A stretch of DNA of 50,270 bases from contig NZ_JAUDRJ010000003.1 of NCBI RefSeq assembly GCF_030382115.1, positions 2,580,684 through 2,630,953 on the forward strand. Reading direction: 5' to 3'. This document shows positions 1 to 8,743 of the stretch, piece by piece. The stretch is from Nostoc sp. GT001. GTDB lineage: Bacteria > Cyanobacteriota > Cyanobacteriia > Cyanobacteriales > Nostocaceae. Both the position numbers and the translations under genes were made by a program. Each line of letters opens with the position of its first letter. Within the stretch, counting starts at the first letter, position 1. The notes beneath the pieces are model-generated. The model saw only the letters and a list, made by a program, of their open reading frames with translations, was not told where the DNA came from and did no database searches.

Positions 1-61
1 ATCGCATCTTTGCGCTCTAAAATTTTCGGGGTTGCATATTTGCGGGATGATTTTACTATTT

Positions 62-160
62 TTGTGGGGTGGGCATCTGCCTTAACTTGACACCAATGGC
101 AAGATGCCCACCCCACAAGAGTTAATTGGATATTTTTTTATTTGGAAATCCCTTAGCCGA
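62..160. repeat. Palindromic dispersed repeat, copy 1
   Basis: A 15-base arm GTGGGGTGGGCATCT (64-78) is exactly complementary to AGATGCCCACCCCAC (102-116). The right flank (117-160, AT-rich) matches, in reverse orientation, the flank of a second copy near 22205-22300, so the unit is longer than the hairpin and looks like a small non-coding mobile repeat. The rest of the gene-free stretch 1-696 holds two HIP1 octamers (about 498-519) and no convincing gene. Confidence 0.75.
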
Positions 161-696
161 ACATGATGTTACGCCACTTTCTCCCCTTTTCCACCAGGAG
201 AGGCTAGCACCAAAGAAAAAGACTCGCGATGCTTGCTGCTATAAGCACCACAGTTGGTTTGATGGCGGGTTCTCCAAAAGAGTACAAGTCACAATAGTTT
301 TATATTTGTTGCCTGACTCTGCCTTTCGTATTAAAATTTTGAAGTAATGCTTCATGGTGAATGCAGTCAAACGTTCAATTCGGATATTAAAGATGCGCCC
401 CTGCATGTCTGATTTTCTATATCACCCTACAGAACTTATCTTATTCCATTTCCAACCCCTTTTTGCGGTGGATTGTACTTAGGGTATGTGGGGGCGGGCG
501 ATCGCTTAAGTGCGATCGCATCACTGGTTAACTATCTACTGGGTGCAAAGAGTTGACTCGTATGTCATCCTAGATTTATGAGAGTTAATTCAGTGATGTC
601 TTTGGTTTTAGTATTGAAAGGCTTTTTCCTTTTAGTATTTACAGACTTCTGAGAGAAATTAAAATCTCTACACAGTGATGATTTTGGAGAGAATCG

Positions 697-1029
697 ATGT
701 CAATTTATGTAGGTAACCTCTCTTATGATGTTACACAAGAAGATTTAAGTGGTATTTTTGCAGAATATGGTACTGTAAAGCGCGTTCAAGTACCTACTGA
801 CCGTGAAACAGGTCGTCCGCGCGGCTTTGCTTTTGTGGAAATGGGAACTGAAGCTGAAGAAACTGCTGCCATTGAAGCTCTAGACGGTGCTGAGTGGATG
901 GGTCGTGACCTAAAAGTGAATAAGGCTAAACCCAAGGAAGACAGAGGTGATAGAGGTTCCTTTGGTGGTGGTAACAGAGGAGGATACGGCAACCGCGGCG
1001 GTGGCGGTGGCGGTGGCGGACGATACTAA
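697..1029 (+). CDS. rbp: Glycine-rich RNA-binding protein, single RRM
   Basis: A 110-aa RNA-binding protein of the cyanobacterial Rbp family. One RRM domain spans about residues 1-80, with RNP2 (IYVGNL, residues 3-8) and RNP1 (RGFAFVEM, 42-49). A glycine-rich tail (about 89-110) ends the protein. The start is preceded by GGAGAG at a good distance, and the 5' leader is long and AT-rich. The family binds RNA in the cytoplasm and is known to be cold-inducible in Anabaena; the linkage to rpsU downstream is also the known arrangement. The exact paralogue letter cannot be assigned from sequence alone. Confidence 0.95.
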   Translation: MSIYVGNLSYDVTQEDLSGIFAEYGTVKRVQVPTDRETGRPRGFAFVEMGTEAEETAAIEALDGAEWMGRDLKVNKAKPKEDRGDRGSFGGGNRGGYGNRGGGGGGGGRY

Positions 1030-1064
1030 CCTTGGAAACAAAAACTCACCAAGAGTCTTAAGGT

Positions 1065-1090
1065 CAGACAAACAAGAGTCTGTCTTTTTT
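1065..1090 (+). terminator. Weak hairpin with T-run after rbp
   Basis: A short stem (CAGAC 1065-1069 with GTCTG 1078-1082, or AGACA 1066-1070 with TGTCT 1081-1085) is followed by eight Ts. It may partly terminate rbp transcription ahead of rpsU. The stem is only five base pairs, so read-through is likely. Confidence 0.5.
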
Positions 1091-1117
1091 TTGTAATGTT
1101 ACCGCCTGCATAGCCAT

Positions 1118-1241
1118 TAGACCTCTTGCAAAACTGCTTTTTGCAAGAGGTGGGAAAAGGGTAAAGGTTAAGGGGGAAGGGCAAAATACAGAACCTTTCC
1201 CTTTACCCCTTCCCTTTTCCCGACTTCTGCAAGAAGTCTAT
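1118..1241. repeat. Palindromic MITE-like intergenic element
   Basis: The left part is a perfect 13-bp hairpin (ACCTCTTGCAAAA 1121-1133 with TTTTGCAAGAGGT 1139-1151). A purine-rich run (about 1152-1183) is then complementary to a pyrimidine-rich run (about 1190-1220). The outer ends (TAGACCTCTTGCA and the complement of TGCAAGAAGTCTA) form near-identical terminal inverted repeats. It sits between rbp and rpsU. Confidence 0.65.
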
Positions 1242-1269
1242 TGATGAAGTCAACTTAGTAGGAGAAATA

Positions 1270-1458
1270 ATGACCCAAGTAATTGTAGGTGACAATGAAC
1301 ACATTGAGTCAGCCTTACGACGATTTAAACGAGAAGTTTCCAAGGCGGGAATTTTCCCAGACATGAGAAAGCATCGTCATTTTGAAACACCCTTAGAAAA
1401 ACGCAAGCGCAAAGAAGTTGCCAAGCACAGACAAAGTAAGAGAAGTTTTCGTAACTAA
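1270..1458 (+). CDS. rpsU: 30S ribosomal protein bS21
   Basis: A 62-aa basic protein of usual bS21 length. Typical features are the N-terminal strand, the ALRRFKR segment (residues 15-21), and a lysine/arginine-rich helix ([15 protein letters not shown]) at the C terminus. It is part of the small ribosomal subunit near the anti-Shine-Dalgarno end of 16S rRNA. GGAG precedes the ATG by a few bases. It lies downstream of the RRM gene, the known cyanobacterial rbp-rpsU order, and a strong terminator follows at 1588-1618. Confidence 0.97.
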   Translation: MTQVIVGDNEHIESALRRFKREVSKAGIFPDMRKHRHFETPLEKRKRKEVAKHRQSKRSFRN

Positions 1459-1587
1459 GGGCTGAGATACAGCAGAATTTAGGAGTCAGAATTCAGAAGT
1501 AAAACAGGCTTTATATCTTGCTTTGACACGAATCGTTGTGTACTTCGTCTTCCTTGAATTCTGTTGTAAATATGAATTGAATGAATT

Positions 1588-1618
1588 CCCTCATAGATTC
1601 TATGAGGGTTTTTCTTTT
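1588..1618 (+). terminator. Rho-independent terminator after rpsU
   Basis: CCCTCATAGA (1588-1597) pairs perfectly with TCTATGAGGG (1599-1608). The run TTTTTCTTTT follows directly. The true loop must open a few of the inner pairs. Confidence 0.85.
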
Positions 1619-1685
1619 GTCGATTTTAAAATCAGGAAACCTAAAGAAACGCTAAAATCAAGTCAGCCTTTGTATTGTAGCGGTT

Positions 1686-2930
1686 GTGTCCCACATCACT
1701 CAGAGTGCGGTTCACTGCATAAATCCTGATTGTCAACGTCCTTATCCTCAGCCTTGGGGAAACAAATTTTGCAACAGCTGTGGCGCACCGCTAGAGTTGT
1801 TAGACCGCTATGTTCCACTTCAGCCCTTGGGATCGGGAGGATTTGCTCAAATCTACACGGTTTGGGATGAAAAAACTCAAACCGAAAAAGTGCTGAAGGT
1901 GTTGGTAGAAGATTCACCAAAGGCACTGGAGTTATTTACCCAAGAAGCTGCGGTTTTATCTAGTTTGCACCATCCAGGTGTCCCCAGAGTCGATGCCGAA
2001 GGGTATTTTCAAATACAACTGTTTAACCCCAAACCGCACCAACTGCCTTGTCTGGTAATGGAAAAAATCAATGGACGAACTTTAGAGGAGATATTAAAAA
2101 AGTTTCCCCAAGGGTGTCCAGAGAGTTTGGTTTTAAATTGGTTTGCCCAAGCTGTGCAGATTTTACAAGAATTACACAAACGTCAGATTCTTCACCGGGA
2201 TATCAAACCTTCTAATTTAATGCTGGGTACATCTTCGCCATCTGTAACCCCGTCTTCAGGGCAAGCAGAAGGCGATCGCTTGGTGTTAATTGATTTTGGC
2301 GGAGCGAAACAATTTAGCGCCTCTAAGCTGCGTTCTAAGTCTAGTTCCACACGATTATTTTCTTCTGGTTACAGTCCGCCAGAACAAGTGACTGGAGGTA
2401 TTGTTGGGCCAAGTGCCGATTTTTATGCTCTTGGTCGAACGGCGATCGAACTACTAACAGGCAAATACCCCCTAGAGTTGGAAGATCAGCAAACGGGTAA
2501 ATTGCGCTGGCGAACTATGGTGAATGTCAACCCGCAACTAGCAGATTTGCTGGATGAGATGGTGCAGGAAGATGTGCGATCGCGTCCGGCAAATGCAGCT
2601 ATAATTCAAAAACGTTTGGCGAAGATTTCTCAACCATTACCGCCACCAGGGTTATTTGCCCAACTGCAAGACAAGATTAAGCTTGCCTCAATGCAAGTTT
2701 CCCAGAGATTTACACTGATAACACAAGCTATCGAACAAGTTTTAGCTAACTTTAGCCTAGCTGTTACCAAAACTGTTCTTTTTATCACTCAGACAATCGT
2801 CAAAATTTTCCGAGCTTGTTTGGCGACGATTTGGGCGATTGTACTGAGTACTATCGGCGCTTGTTTTGGTGCGATCGCAGGTTTTATTTTGGCCTATCGT
2901 ACCAGCTTGGGGCTCATGTTGTGGAATTGA
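1686..2930 (+). CDS. Ser/Thr protein kinase with N-terminal zinc ribbon (frameshifted at its 3' end)
   Basis: A Hanks-type kinase as read to its first stop (414 aa). The N-terminal zinc ribbon has Cys11, Cys16, Cys29 and Cys32. The kinase domain has the glycine loop GSGGFAQIY (49-57), Lys71, HRDIKPSN (from 170) and DFG (203-205). Membrane helices begin near residue 370. The frame closes at 2930, while the neighbouring frame continues with matching membrane segments to 3445, so this product is truncated by a frameshift near 2909-2912. The start is GTG; no in-frame ATG precedes the ribbon. It probably phosphorylates proteins in signalling; the target is unknown. Confidence 0.9.
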   Translation: MSHITQSAVHCINPDCQRPYPQPWGNKFCNSCGAPLELLDRYVPLQPLGSGGFAQIYTVWDEKTQTEKVLKVLVEDSPKALELFTQEAAVLSSLHHPGVPRVDAEGYFQIQLFNPKPHQLPCLVMEKINGRTLEEILKKFPQGCPESLVLNWFAQAVQILQELHKRQILHRDIKPSNLMLGTSSPSVTPSSGQAEGDRLVLIDFGGAKQFSASKLRSKSSSTRLFSSGYSPPEQVTGGIVGPSADFYALGRTAIELLTGKYPLELEDQQTGKLRWRTMVNVNPQLADLLDEMVQEDVRSRPANAAIIQKRLAKISQPLPPPGLFAQLQDKIKLASMQVSQRFTLITQAIEQVLANFSLAVTKTVLFITQTIVKIFRACLATIWAIVLSTIGACFGAIAGFILAYRTSLGLMLWN

Positions 2931-3445
2931 TTGGGAATCAGCTAAATCAATTAGTACCAAATACTCAACCCGTCTTCGGGGCAGATATTTTGGTGTTCGT
3001 CGCCGCAGGCTGGGGAACCGCATGGGGACTGACAGTATCCGGGTGTTTTGGTCAACGGCGGCGGTTTTTAGTGGCTTCCCTGATGGGAATAATTAGCTAT
3101 GGCTTCGGCTGGTTAATTTTGCAATTAATCACCCCAAAAGATAGCGGCGAGGGCTTAATGGCAGTGATTTTAGTGGCAGTTTGCCTACTCACCTTGAGTT
3201 TAGGACTTCGCAGCCATCATGTAGTGTACGCTGTGTTCGCAGCCTTTGGCAGTGCGATCGCCTATGCAGTTTTAATTCTTTTGAAGTTAGCACCTCCAAT
3301 TTTCCAATTTACCAGTCAACCAGCTTGGTCAGAGTTATACTTGCCTCTGACTTTTTTTGGCTCTGTAGGCTTCTTTATCAGCTTCTGGTTAGGAGTGAGT
3401 TATTACCTAATTGTCCCTGGACTGCGCCTTTTAGGATGGCGATGA
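2816..3445 (+). pseudogene. Frameshifted membrane C-terminus of the kinase at 1686
   Basis: From about 2911 this frame encodes the natural continuation of the upstream kinase (GAHVVELIGNQLNQL...), followed by five or so hydrophobic helices to 3445. Joining the two frames needs one extra base in the GGGG run at 2909-2912 (four Gs instead of five), giving a smooth LAYRTSLGAHVVELI junction. The part of the frame before about 2905 reads as non-native sequence and overlaps the kinase. No ribosome binding site or credible start is visible here, so I read it as the lost tail and not as a separate gene. Confidence 0.8.
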
Positions 3446-3450
3446 AGAAG

Positions 3451-3589
3451 GCAGGGGAGCAGGGGAGCAGGGGAGCAGTTGCAGAAATACCAATTGGAAA
3501 AAAGAATGCGACAAATGGATGTGTTGCAATCATTAACTGAATTAGTATAAGTTTTAGTTTTTCCCCTCTGCCCCTCTGCCCCTCTGCCT
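3451..3589. repeat. Short tandem repeats (GGGGAGCA type and TGCCCCTC type)
   Basis: Units of about eight bases are repeated at 3451-3478 (GCAGGGGA) and 3563-3589 (CCCCTCTG). Similar repeats recur at 4465-4545 and inside murD. They resemble the short tandemly repeated repetitive sequences of Nostocales. No gene is visible in 3446-3885. Confidence 0.7.
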
Positions 3590-3627
3590 CTTGTACCCAA
3601 TGCCCCATTCCCAATGCCTAAAAACAA

Positions 3628-3666
3628 GATCCCCCTAGTCGTATTTTTCGTCGAGCTAGGGGGATC
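3628..3666. repeat. 11-bp stem hairpin
   Basis: GATCCCCCTAG (3628-3638) is exactly complementary to CTAGGGGGATC (3656-3666), with a T-rich 17-base loop. No T-run follows on either side, so a terminator role is uncertain. Confidence 0.6.
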
Positions 3667-3885
3667 ACATATTTGGTAGTCTATAATTGGTTCGGTATAG
3701 TTCCTTACGATTTGATTCTATAGCCTATATTTCCGTTTGAGTAGTCTTACTATTAGAATTTATAGTATTTTTACAGCTTCTTAATCAATGCTTCATCCCT
3801 GTACTTCCTTAGAGAAGCAGTATATGTAAGGATGACAGTACGTGATGTTCGTAACTTGTCATTTTTGTAAATATCAGTAAAAAAT

Positions 3886-4452
3886 ATGAAACTTAAGATT
3901 GTTGCCACCGTCTCCCTGTTAGCTTGTTTAGGGTTTGCAGAGCAAGCTCTTGCGTTAAATCAGCTAGACTTGGATCAGTTGAAGGCAACAAGTGCCTGTC
4001 CTCGGTGTAATTTGAGTGGTGCTGACCTAAGTAAGCTGAATCTAAGTGGAGCAAATTTGCGAGGGGCTGACTTGAGCGGCGCTACATTATCTCAAGCTAA
4101 TCTCACAAATGCCGATCTCACCTAGGTGCAAATTTAGAAGGTGCGGTTCTGAATTCGGCGAATCTCAATGGTGCTTCTTTAACAGGAGCAAATTTAAAAT
4201 CAGCATCCCTGGAAAATGCAGATTTGTCTTTTGCTTAGCTTTATCAGTGCCAATTTAGAAGCAGCAAACTTAAAAGATGCCAAATTGCAATTTACTAATT
4301 TTCGGGGGGCTAACTACCGACTAACAACTTTAAATAATGGTGTTGTCACCTCCGACAAACCTTATGGTTGGTCGTTAGAGCGTCAAAATCCCAGAGAATG
4401 TAACGAATACAAACCCGAAAATACTCTAGGCACAACCTGCTACTCAAAATAA
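3886..4452 (+). pseudogene. Exported pentapeptide-repeat protein broken by two frameshifts
   Basis: The gene starts with a signal peptide (hydrophobic [13 protein letters not shown]). A run of A(D/N)LxX pentapeptides follows, such as [20 protein letters not shown] and DLSGA. The first frame stops at TAG 4123-4125. The repeats continue in the -1 frame from 4125 to about 4236 (GANLEGAVLNSANLNGASL). They then return to the original frame (ISANLEAANLKDAKLQF), ending with a cysteine-containing tail at 4452. One base lost near 4123 and one gained near 4235 would restore a single protein of about 188 aa. The function of such exported right-handed beta-helix proteins is unknown. Confidence 0.85.
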
Positions 4453-4615
4453 ACTGGCGTATGGGGTACAAGGGGCAGAGGGGAAAAACTTACTGCAACT
4501 TCTCCCCTGCTCCCCTGCCTCCTGCCTCCCTCAACCATATCCTTGTATAGCAAAAGCATTTTGTTTGTTAACAGTTCTTTATCATGGGAAAAAAGCCTAT
4601 AGATTAATTGAATCG

Positions 4616-5800
4616 ATGCTTACCCATATAAAAGACTTAGCAGCAAAACTAGCGCCTCGCTTAATTGAAATTCGCCGCCACATCCATTCTCACCCAGAAC
4701 TCAGCGGTCAGGAGTACCAAACAGCAGCTTTCGTAGCTGGTGTTTTGTCTTCTAGTGGGTTACACGTACAAGAGGGAGTTGGCAAAACGGGTGTCATTGG
4801 AGAACTCCAAGGTACTGGCCAAAATGACCGTTTATTGGCAATTCGCACTGATATGGATGCCTTGCCAATTCAAGAGGGCACTAATTTAGAATATGCCTCT
4901 CGTGCAGATGGTATTATGCACGCTTGCGGTCACGATGTCCATACCACTGTGGGGTTAGGAACGGCAATGGTGCTGTCCCAAATGGCCGAGGAGTTGGGTG
5001 GGAAAGTGCGGTTTTTATTTCAGCCAGCCGAGGAAATTGCTCAAGGGGCAAGCTGGATGGTGAAAGATGGAGCAATGGAAAATGTCTCGGCTGTATTAGG
5101 GGTTCATGTTTTCCCTTCTATACCCGCAGGATCTATTGGTGTGCGTTACGGGGCTTTGACAGCCGCCGCTGATGATTTAGAGATTCTGATTATGGGAGAA
5201 TCTGGACACGGGGCGCGTCCCCATGAGGCGATTGATGCGATTTGGATTGCTTGCCAAGTGATTACTGCGCTGCAACAAGCCATCAGCCGGACACAAAATC
5301 CTTTACGTCCTGTAGTATTAAGTATCGGGAAAATTAATGGTGGCAGAGCGCCGAATATAATTGCGGATAAAGTGCAGTTATTGGGAACAGTGCGATCGCT
5401 CCATCCCGAAACCCGTGCCCATCTCCCAAACTGGATTGAAAACATTGTATCTAATGTTTGCCAAACTTACGGAGCAAAGTATCAAGTCAATTATCGCCAA
5501 GGTGTACCCAGCGTCCAAAATGATTACGCCCTGACACAATTGTTACAATCAGCCGCAGAAGAAGCTTGGAGTAGCGATCGCGTTCAAGTACTACCCGAAC
5601 CTTCCCTTGGTGCTGAAGATTTTTCGATGTATTTGGAACACGTCCCTGGTTCCATGTTTCGCTTGGGTGTCGGCTACAAAGAAAGAATCATTAACCACCC
5701 ATTACACCATCCCCAATTTGAAGTTGATGAATCTGCTATTATCACCGGGGTTGTCACTATGGCATACACAGCTTATAAATACTGTCAGCAAAATTTGTAA
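4616..5800 (+). CDS. M20-family metal-dependent amidohydrolase
   Basis: A 394-aa peptidase M20 / N-acyl-amino-acid (hippurate-type) amidohydrolase. The metal-binding signature MHACGHDVHT is at 101-110 (Cys104, His106), PAEE at 137-140, and the dimerisation region GARPHEAIDAIW follows. This family removes acyl groups from amino acids, indole-acetyl conjugates or similar amides in the cytoplasm; the substrate is not predictable here. I chose ATG 4616 because homologues begin close to this point (LTxIKDLAAKLAPRLIEIRR); an in-frame TTG at 4565 is less likely. A 16-bp hairpin overlaps its stop codon. Confidence 0.9.
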   Translation: MLTHIKDLAAKLAPRLIEIRRHIHSHPELSGQEYQTAAFVAGVLSSSGLHVQEGVGKTGVIGELQGTGQNDRLLAIRTDMDALPIQEGTNLEYASRADGIMHACGHDVHTTVGLGTAMVLSQMAEELGGKVRFLFQPAEEIAQGASWMVKDGAMENVSAVLGVHVFPSIPAGSIGVRYGALTAAADDLEILIMGESGHGARPHEAIDAIWIACQVITALQQAISRTQNPLRPVVLSIGKINGGRAPNIIADKVQLLGTVRSLHPETRAHLPNWIENIVSNVCQTYGAKYQVNYRQGVPSVQNDYALTQLLQSAAEEAWSSDRVQVLPEPSLGAEDFSMYLEHVPGSMFRLGVGYKERIINHPLHHPQFEVDESAIITGVVTMAYTAYKYCQQNL

Positions 5801-5840
5801 ACAAAAACTCCCAGCAGATAAATACTGGGAGTTTTTGTTT
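5799..5840. terminator. Bidirectional terminator between convergent genes
   Basis: A perfect 16-bp stem: AAACAAAAACTCCCAG (5799-5814) and CTGGGAGTTTTTGTTT (5825-5840), with A-rich and T-rich ends usable from both strands. It overlaps the stop codon of the amidohydrolase and lies 42 bases from the stop of the hemerythrin gene on the other strand. Confidence 0.9.
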
Positions 5841-5881
5841 AATTAAGCTTTTTTAGCGGATATAGAAAGTCCGAAAGCATC

Positions 5882-6934
5882 CTATACATTCGATTCAGTT
5901 ACAACACCCAGCTTTTGTTGAATTCGGGTCTTAGCGGCTTTGAATTCAGTCGCCAGTTGTTCGGTTTCATCGCTGCTTAAGTTGTTGCGAATGGCAGCAA
6001 ACATTGTGCTTTCTTCTTGACGAATATGATCGCCAATCGCGTCCATCAACTGTTTAACTTTTTCTTTGAATTGAGGTGAAGATGGGCTAAGAGCCTTAAT
6101 TTCTTCTAATGCTTGCTTGGCATGAGCTTGTTCATCAAACAATTCTTGGGTGTTATCTTGACCGTAGAAAGGACGTACTCTTGGGTAGACTACTTCCTCT
6201 TCAGCTTCAGCGTGGGCACTTAAATCCTTGTAAATTTGACCGAAATACTCTTGGATCTTCTGTGGATCGTTGCTTTGTAGTAGTTCGGTGAACAGGGTAT
6301 TTACCTTGTTGTGATCGAGGCGGATGACATCTTGGATATTTAGATCCTTTTTGTCGCTGTTTTGGGTGACAGCACTACCTACCACACCACTGACTGCGGC
6401 CAAAGCGTCTTGAACACGTGCCCAAATTCCTTGATCTGCATCTTGTCCAGTGAGTTCGCGGACACCCAGAATTTCTAGAATACCTTTGAGTTGCTCTTGG
6501 TGAGCGCGGTTCTCAAAGTTAATAGTATTCAAAGGTGCGATCGCTAGCAACACATCAGCACCAATTTTTTGAGCAGCTTTGTGAACTATCAAGCCACTCA
6601 TTACTATTTGATGTTTCAGTAATTCATGCTGAGAGACTTTTTCATACAGGCTCAACTCAGAACCTTTGAACAATTCACGAGCTTTTTCAATGAATTGTGT
6701 AACATTTTTTTTGGGTTCTGCCTGAATCCCATATTGACCAATTACGGTTTCTAAAACACCAAGGTTTTTTTCATCATCTTTGATAAAATTTCGGATGCGA
6801 TCGGCAATTTCGCTATCAAGTCCTTGTGTCAAAAGCGATTGTTCATTTTCGATGACCAACTGTTGCAGGGCTTTAAGACTTGCAAGTTTTACAGCAATAG
6901 CATTGCGTTTCGTATCATCTAAAGTAGTTACCAT
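5882..6934 (-). CDS. Hemerythrin HHE domain protein with ferritin-like N-terminal half
   Basis: A 350-aa protein. The N-terminal half (about 1-165) is all-helical with conserved E and H positions (LYEKVSQHELLKHQ), like a ferritin-like/DUF892-type bundle. The C-terminal half (about 200-340) is a hemerythrin HHE domain: RLDHNKVN, AHAEAEEEVVYPR, DEQAHAKQALEEI and GDHIRQEESTMF carry the His/Glu ligands of a di-iron site. Such proteins bind oxygen or iron, or respond to oxidative stress; which of these applies here is not visible. Transcribed towards the amidohydrolase, with a 265-base gene-free upstream region containing two HIP1 sites. Confidence 0.88.
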   Translation of the reverse strand: MVTTLDDTKRNAIAVKLASLKALQQLVIENEQSLLTQGLDSEIADRIRNFIKDDEKNLGVLETVIGQYGIQAEPKKNVTQFIEKARELFKGSELSLYEKVSQHELLKHQIVMSGLIVHKAAQKIGADVLLAIAPLNTINFENRAHQEQLKGILEILGVRELTGQDADQGIWARVQDALAAVSGVVGSAVTQNSDKKDLNIQDVIRLDHNKVNTLFTELLQSNDPQKIQEYFGQIYKDLSAHAEAEEEVVYPRVRPFYGQDNTQELFDEQAHAKQALEEIKALSPSSPQFKEKVKQLMDAIGDHIRQEESTMFAAIRNNLSSDETEQLATEFKAAKTRIQQKLGVVTESNV

Positions 6935-7199
6935 CTGTGTTCTCCGTCGGCAAAGTGTTCGTAATTCTTACTTGATATAACCTTGACACAGAGGTTAGGG
7001 AGATTCCATCTTTCTTTTGAGCGATCGCTCTCACAACTCTGGGTAGAGAAATAAAACTTTTCGTTACAGAAAAATTGAAGCGATCGCTTTAATTTATGGT
7101 TGCAATCAAATCAAGCAGTTTAGTATGACATTCAAATTGAATAGATTACCAATTTAGGAGTAATCTATATCTTTGGAATGAAAATTAACATCAAAAAAA

Positions 7200-8660
7200 C
7201 TACTTCTTATTCAAGAGGGCAAAATCGTAACCAGTCCCACTAGAACAAGACTCACAACGCTCAATTTTGACTAGCATTGCTTCTCCTTTACGCTCACCGG
7301 AGGGCAAAAAGTTAATCGTTCCCGTTGCTCCAGATGTTGAAAAATTGCGATTGGACAATACCCTTTGCAACCCTTCGCGGGTGCTGTCTTGTTTTAAGCC
7401 AGCAACAATTGCTTGGAGTGCATCATAAGCTCCCGCCGTTCTCTGATTTACTTGTGCATTCCAAAGCTGAAAGGCATTTTTCGCAAAGGGATTATCTTTA
7501 TTAGCATCACGATGCCAATACACAGGTAACACCATTCCTTCGAGATCCTTGCCATTTTGTAAAGTTGTTGCACTGTACATAGTTTCAGAAGCAAACAGTG
7601 GCTTTCTACCTTTAACCTCTTGTGCTACTTTGGTGGCAAAATATATATTTCTGATTGAAGGCATTAATAAAAAGCCACTTGCATTGTCTTCTATGGCTTT
7701 ATCTACAAAAGCTCTAGGATCAAAATTCTTATCTGCTAAATTACAAGGTGTACTAATAACGTTGCTGCCATATTTCTTGATAGCTTGAGTGTACTGTTCT
7801 ACAAGTATCTGATTTGATGAAGGGGTTGAAGTATCTCTTGAGCTACGAACATCGCCACAAATAGCAACATTTCTTGCTTGTCGAGCAATGTAGCGAGAAT
7901 GATTATCTACTAAATTCTCATAGAGCGGATTTATATGAAATAAGTAGTTAGTTGGAGAACTATTAGGCTGATTATTTATGGAATTGTTATCTAATTTTTC
8001 GGGATTTTCGGCTTGATTTGGCCGCTCAACGGGTAAGACTAACACCAAGCGATTCTGATTATAAATTGCGGTGTTACGTCTAACCCCCACTGCTGCCACA
8101 ATGCTTTTGTCTTGAACTAATTCATTATCTAGTCGAGCAAAATCTTCTCTATTTTCAGCACTTGCAATCACAATTTGCAGCTTCTTACCATTAATTCCTC
8201 CTTGGTTATTAACTTCATTTTGAGCTTGAGCTACACCACGCAAAATTTCTTCTGATAAACTAGGATCAAAGTTAATTGATGCTATAACAGCAACTTTGAG
8301 AGTGTCCGAATTATCTTGTGCGATTTTAGCATTGTTTAAATAAATTAAAGTTTCCGGGTCATTAGGATTATTTTTTAGTGAAGCGGTAAACTTGTTAACA
8401 GCAGTGTTAAAATCTTTTTCAGCAAAAGCTTTAACTCCATCTGTTTTCTCAGGGTATGTTTGCACTTTCAACAAAATCCTTGTACCCAAATTCATTATTG
8501 AAGGCTTATTTGTAAATGAAGATATAGTAGATGTGGGGTTTGATGATGTTTTGATGATAGTAGAAGAAACTTTGCTAATTAACCATAAAATAGCTGCTAC
8601 CATTACCCCAGCCAGACCTAGAGAAATAAGCAGTCTGAAGTTTTCTTTTTTATTTGTCAT
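7200..8660 (-). CDS. Membrane-anchored ABC-type branched-chain amino acid receptor-like protein
   Basis: A 486-aa protein. One N-terminal membrane helix (about 9-28) is followed by a TPR-like segment (AVNKFTASLKNNPNDPETLIYL, about 85-110) and then a periplasmic binding fold of the Peripla_BP_6 type (about 120-480; LKVAVIASINF..., GGINGKKLQIVIA..., TAGAYDALQAIVAGLKQ). Classical transporters of this family import amino acids; this one has no permease or ATPase next to it. It lies 83 bases downstream of a kinase gene on the same strand, which suggests a signalling or ligand-sensing role. That role is inferred. Confidence 0.85.
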   Translation of the reverse strand: MTNKKENFRLLISLGLAGVMVAAILWLISKVSSTIIKTSSNPTSTISSFTNKPSIMNLGTRILLKVQTYPEKTDGVKAFAEKDFNTAVNKFTASLKNNPNDPETLIYLNNAKIAQDNSDTLKVAVIASINFDPSLSEEILRGVAQAQNEVNNQGGINGKKLQIVIASAENREDFARLDNELVQDKSIVAAVGVRRNTAIYNQNRLVLVLPVERPNQAENPEKLDNNSINNQPNSSPTNYLFHINPLYENLVDNHSRYIARQARNVAICGDVRSSRDTSTPSSNQILVEQYTQAIKKYGSNVISTPCNLADKNFDPRAFVDKAIEDNASGFLLMPSIRNIYFATKVAQEVKGRKPLFASETMYSATTLQNGKDLEGMVLPVYWHRDANKDNPFAKNAFQLWNAQVNQRTAGAYDALQAIVAGLKQDSTREGLQRVLSNRNFSTSGATGTINFLPSGERKGEAMLVKIERCESCSSGTGYDFALLNKK

Positions 8661-8743
8661 AAATAATTACCCAAATTTTACAAAATTTATCTGAAACAAA
8701 GAGATTTCTGACAATTGAGCAAGACCAACAATTTACCAACGAT

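Noticed and set aside
126..347. 73-codon open frame on the plus strand
   Set aside because: It overlaps the flank of a dispersed repeat, has no ribosome site, and shows no protein-like pattern.
2900..2920. Programmed -1 frameshift in the kinase
   Set aside because: No slippery X_XXY_YYZ heptamer or following pseudoknot; a single-base loss is simpler.
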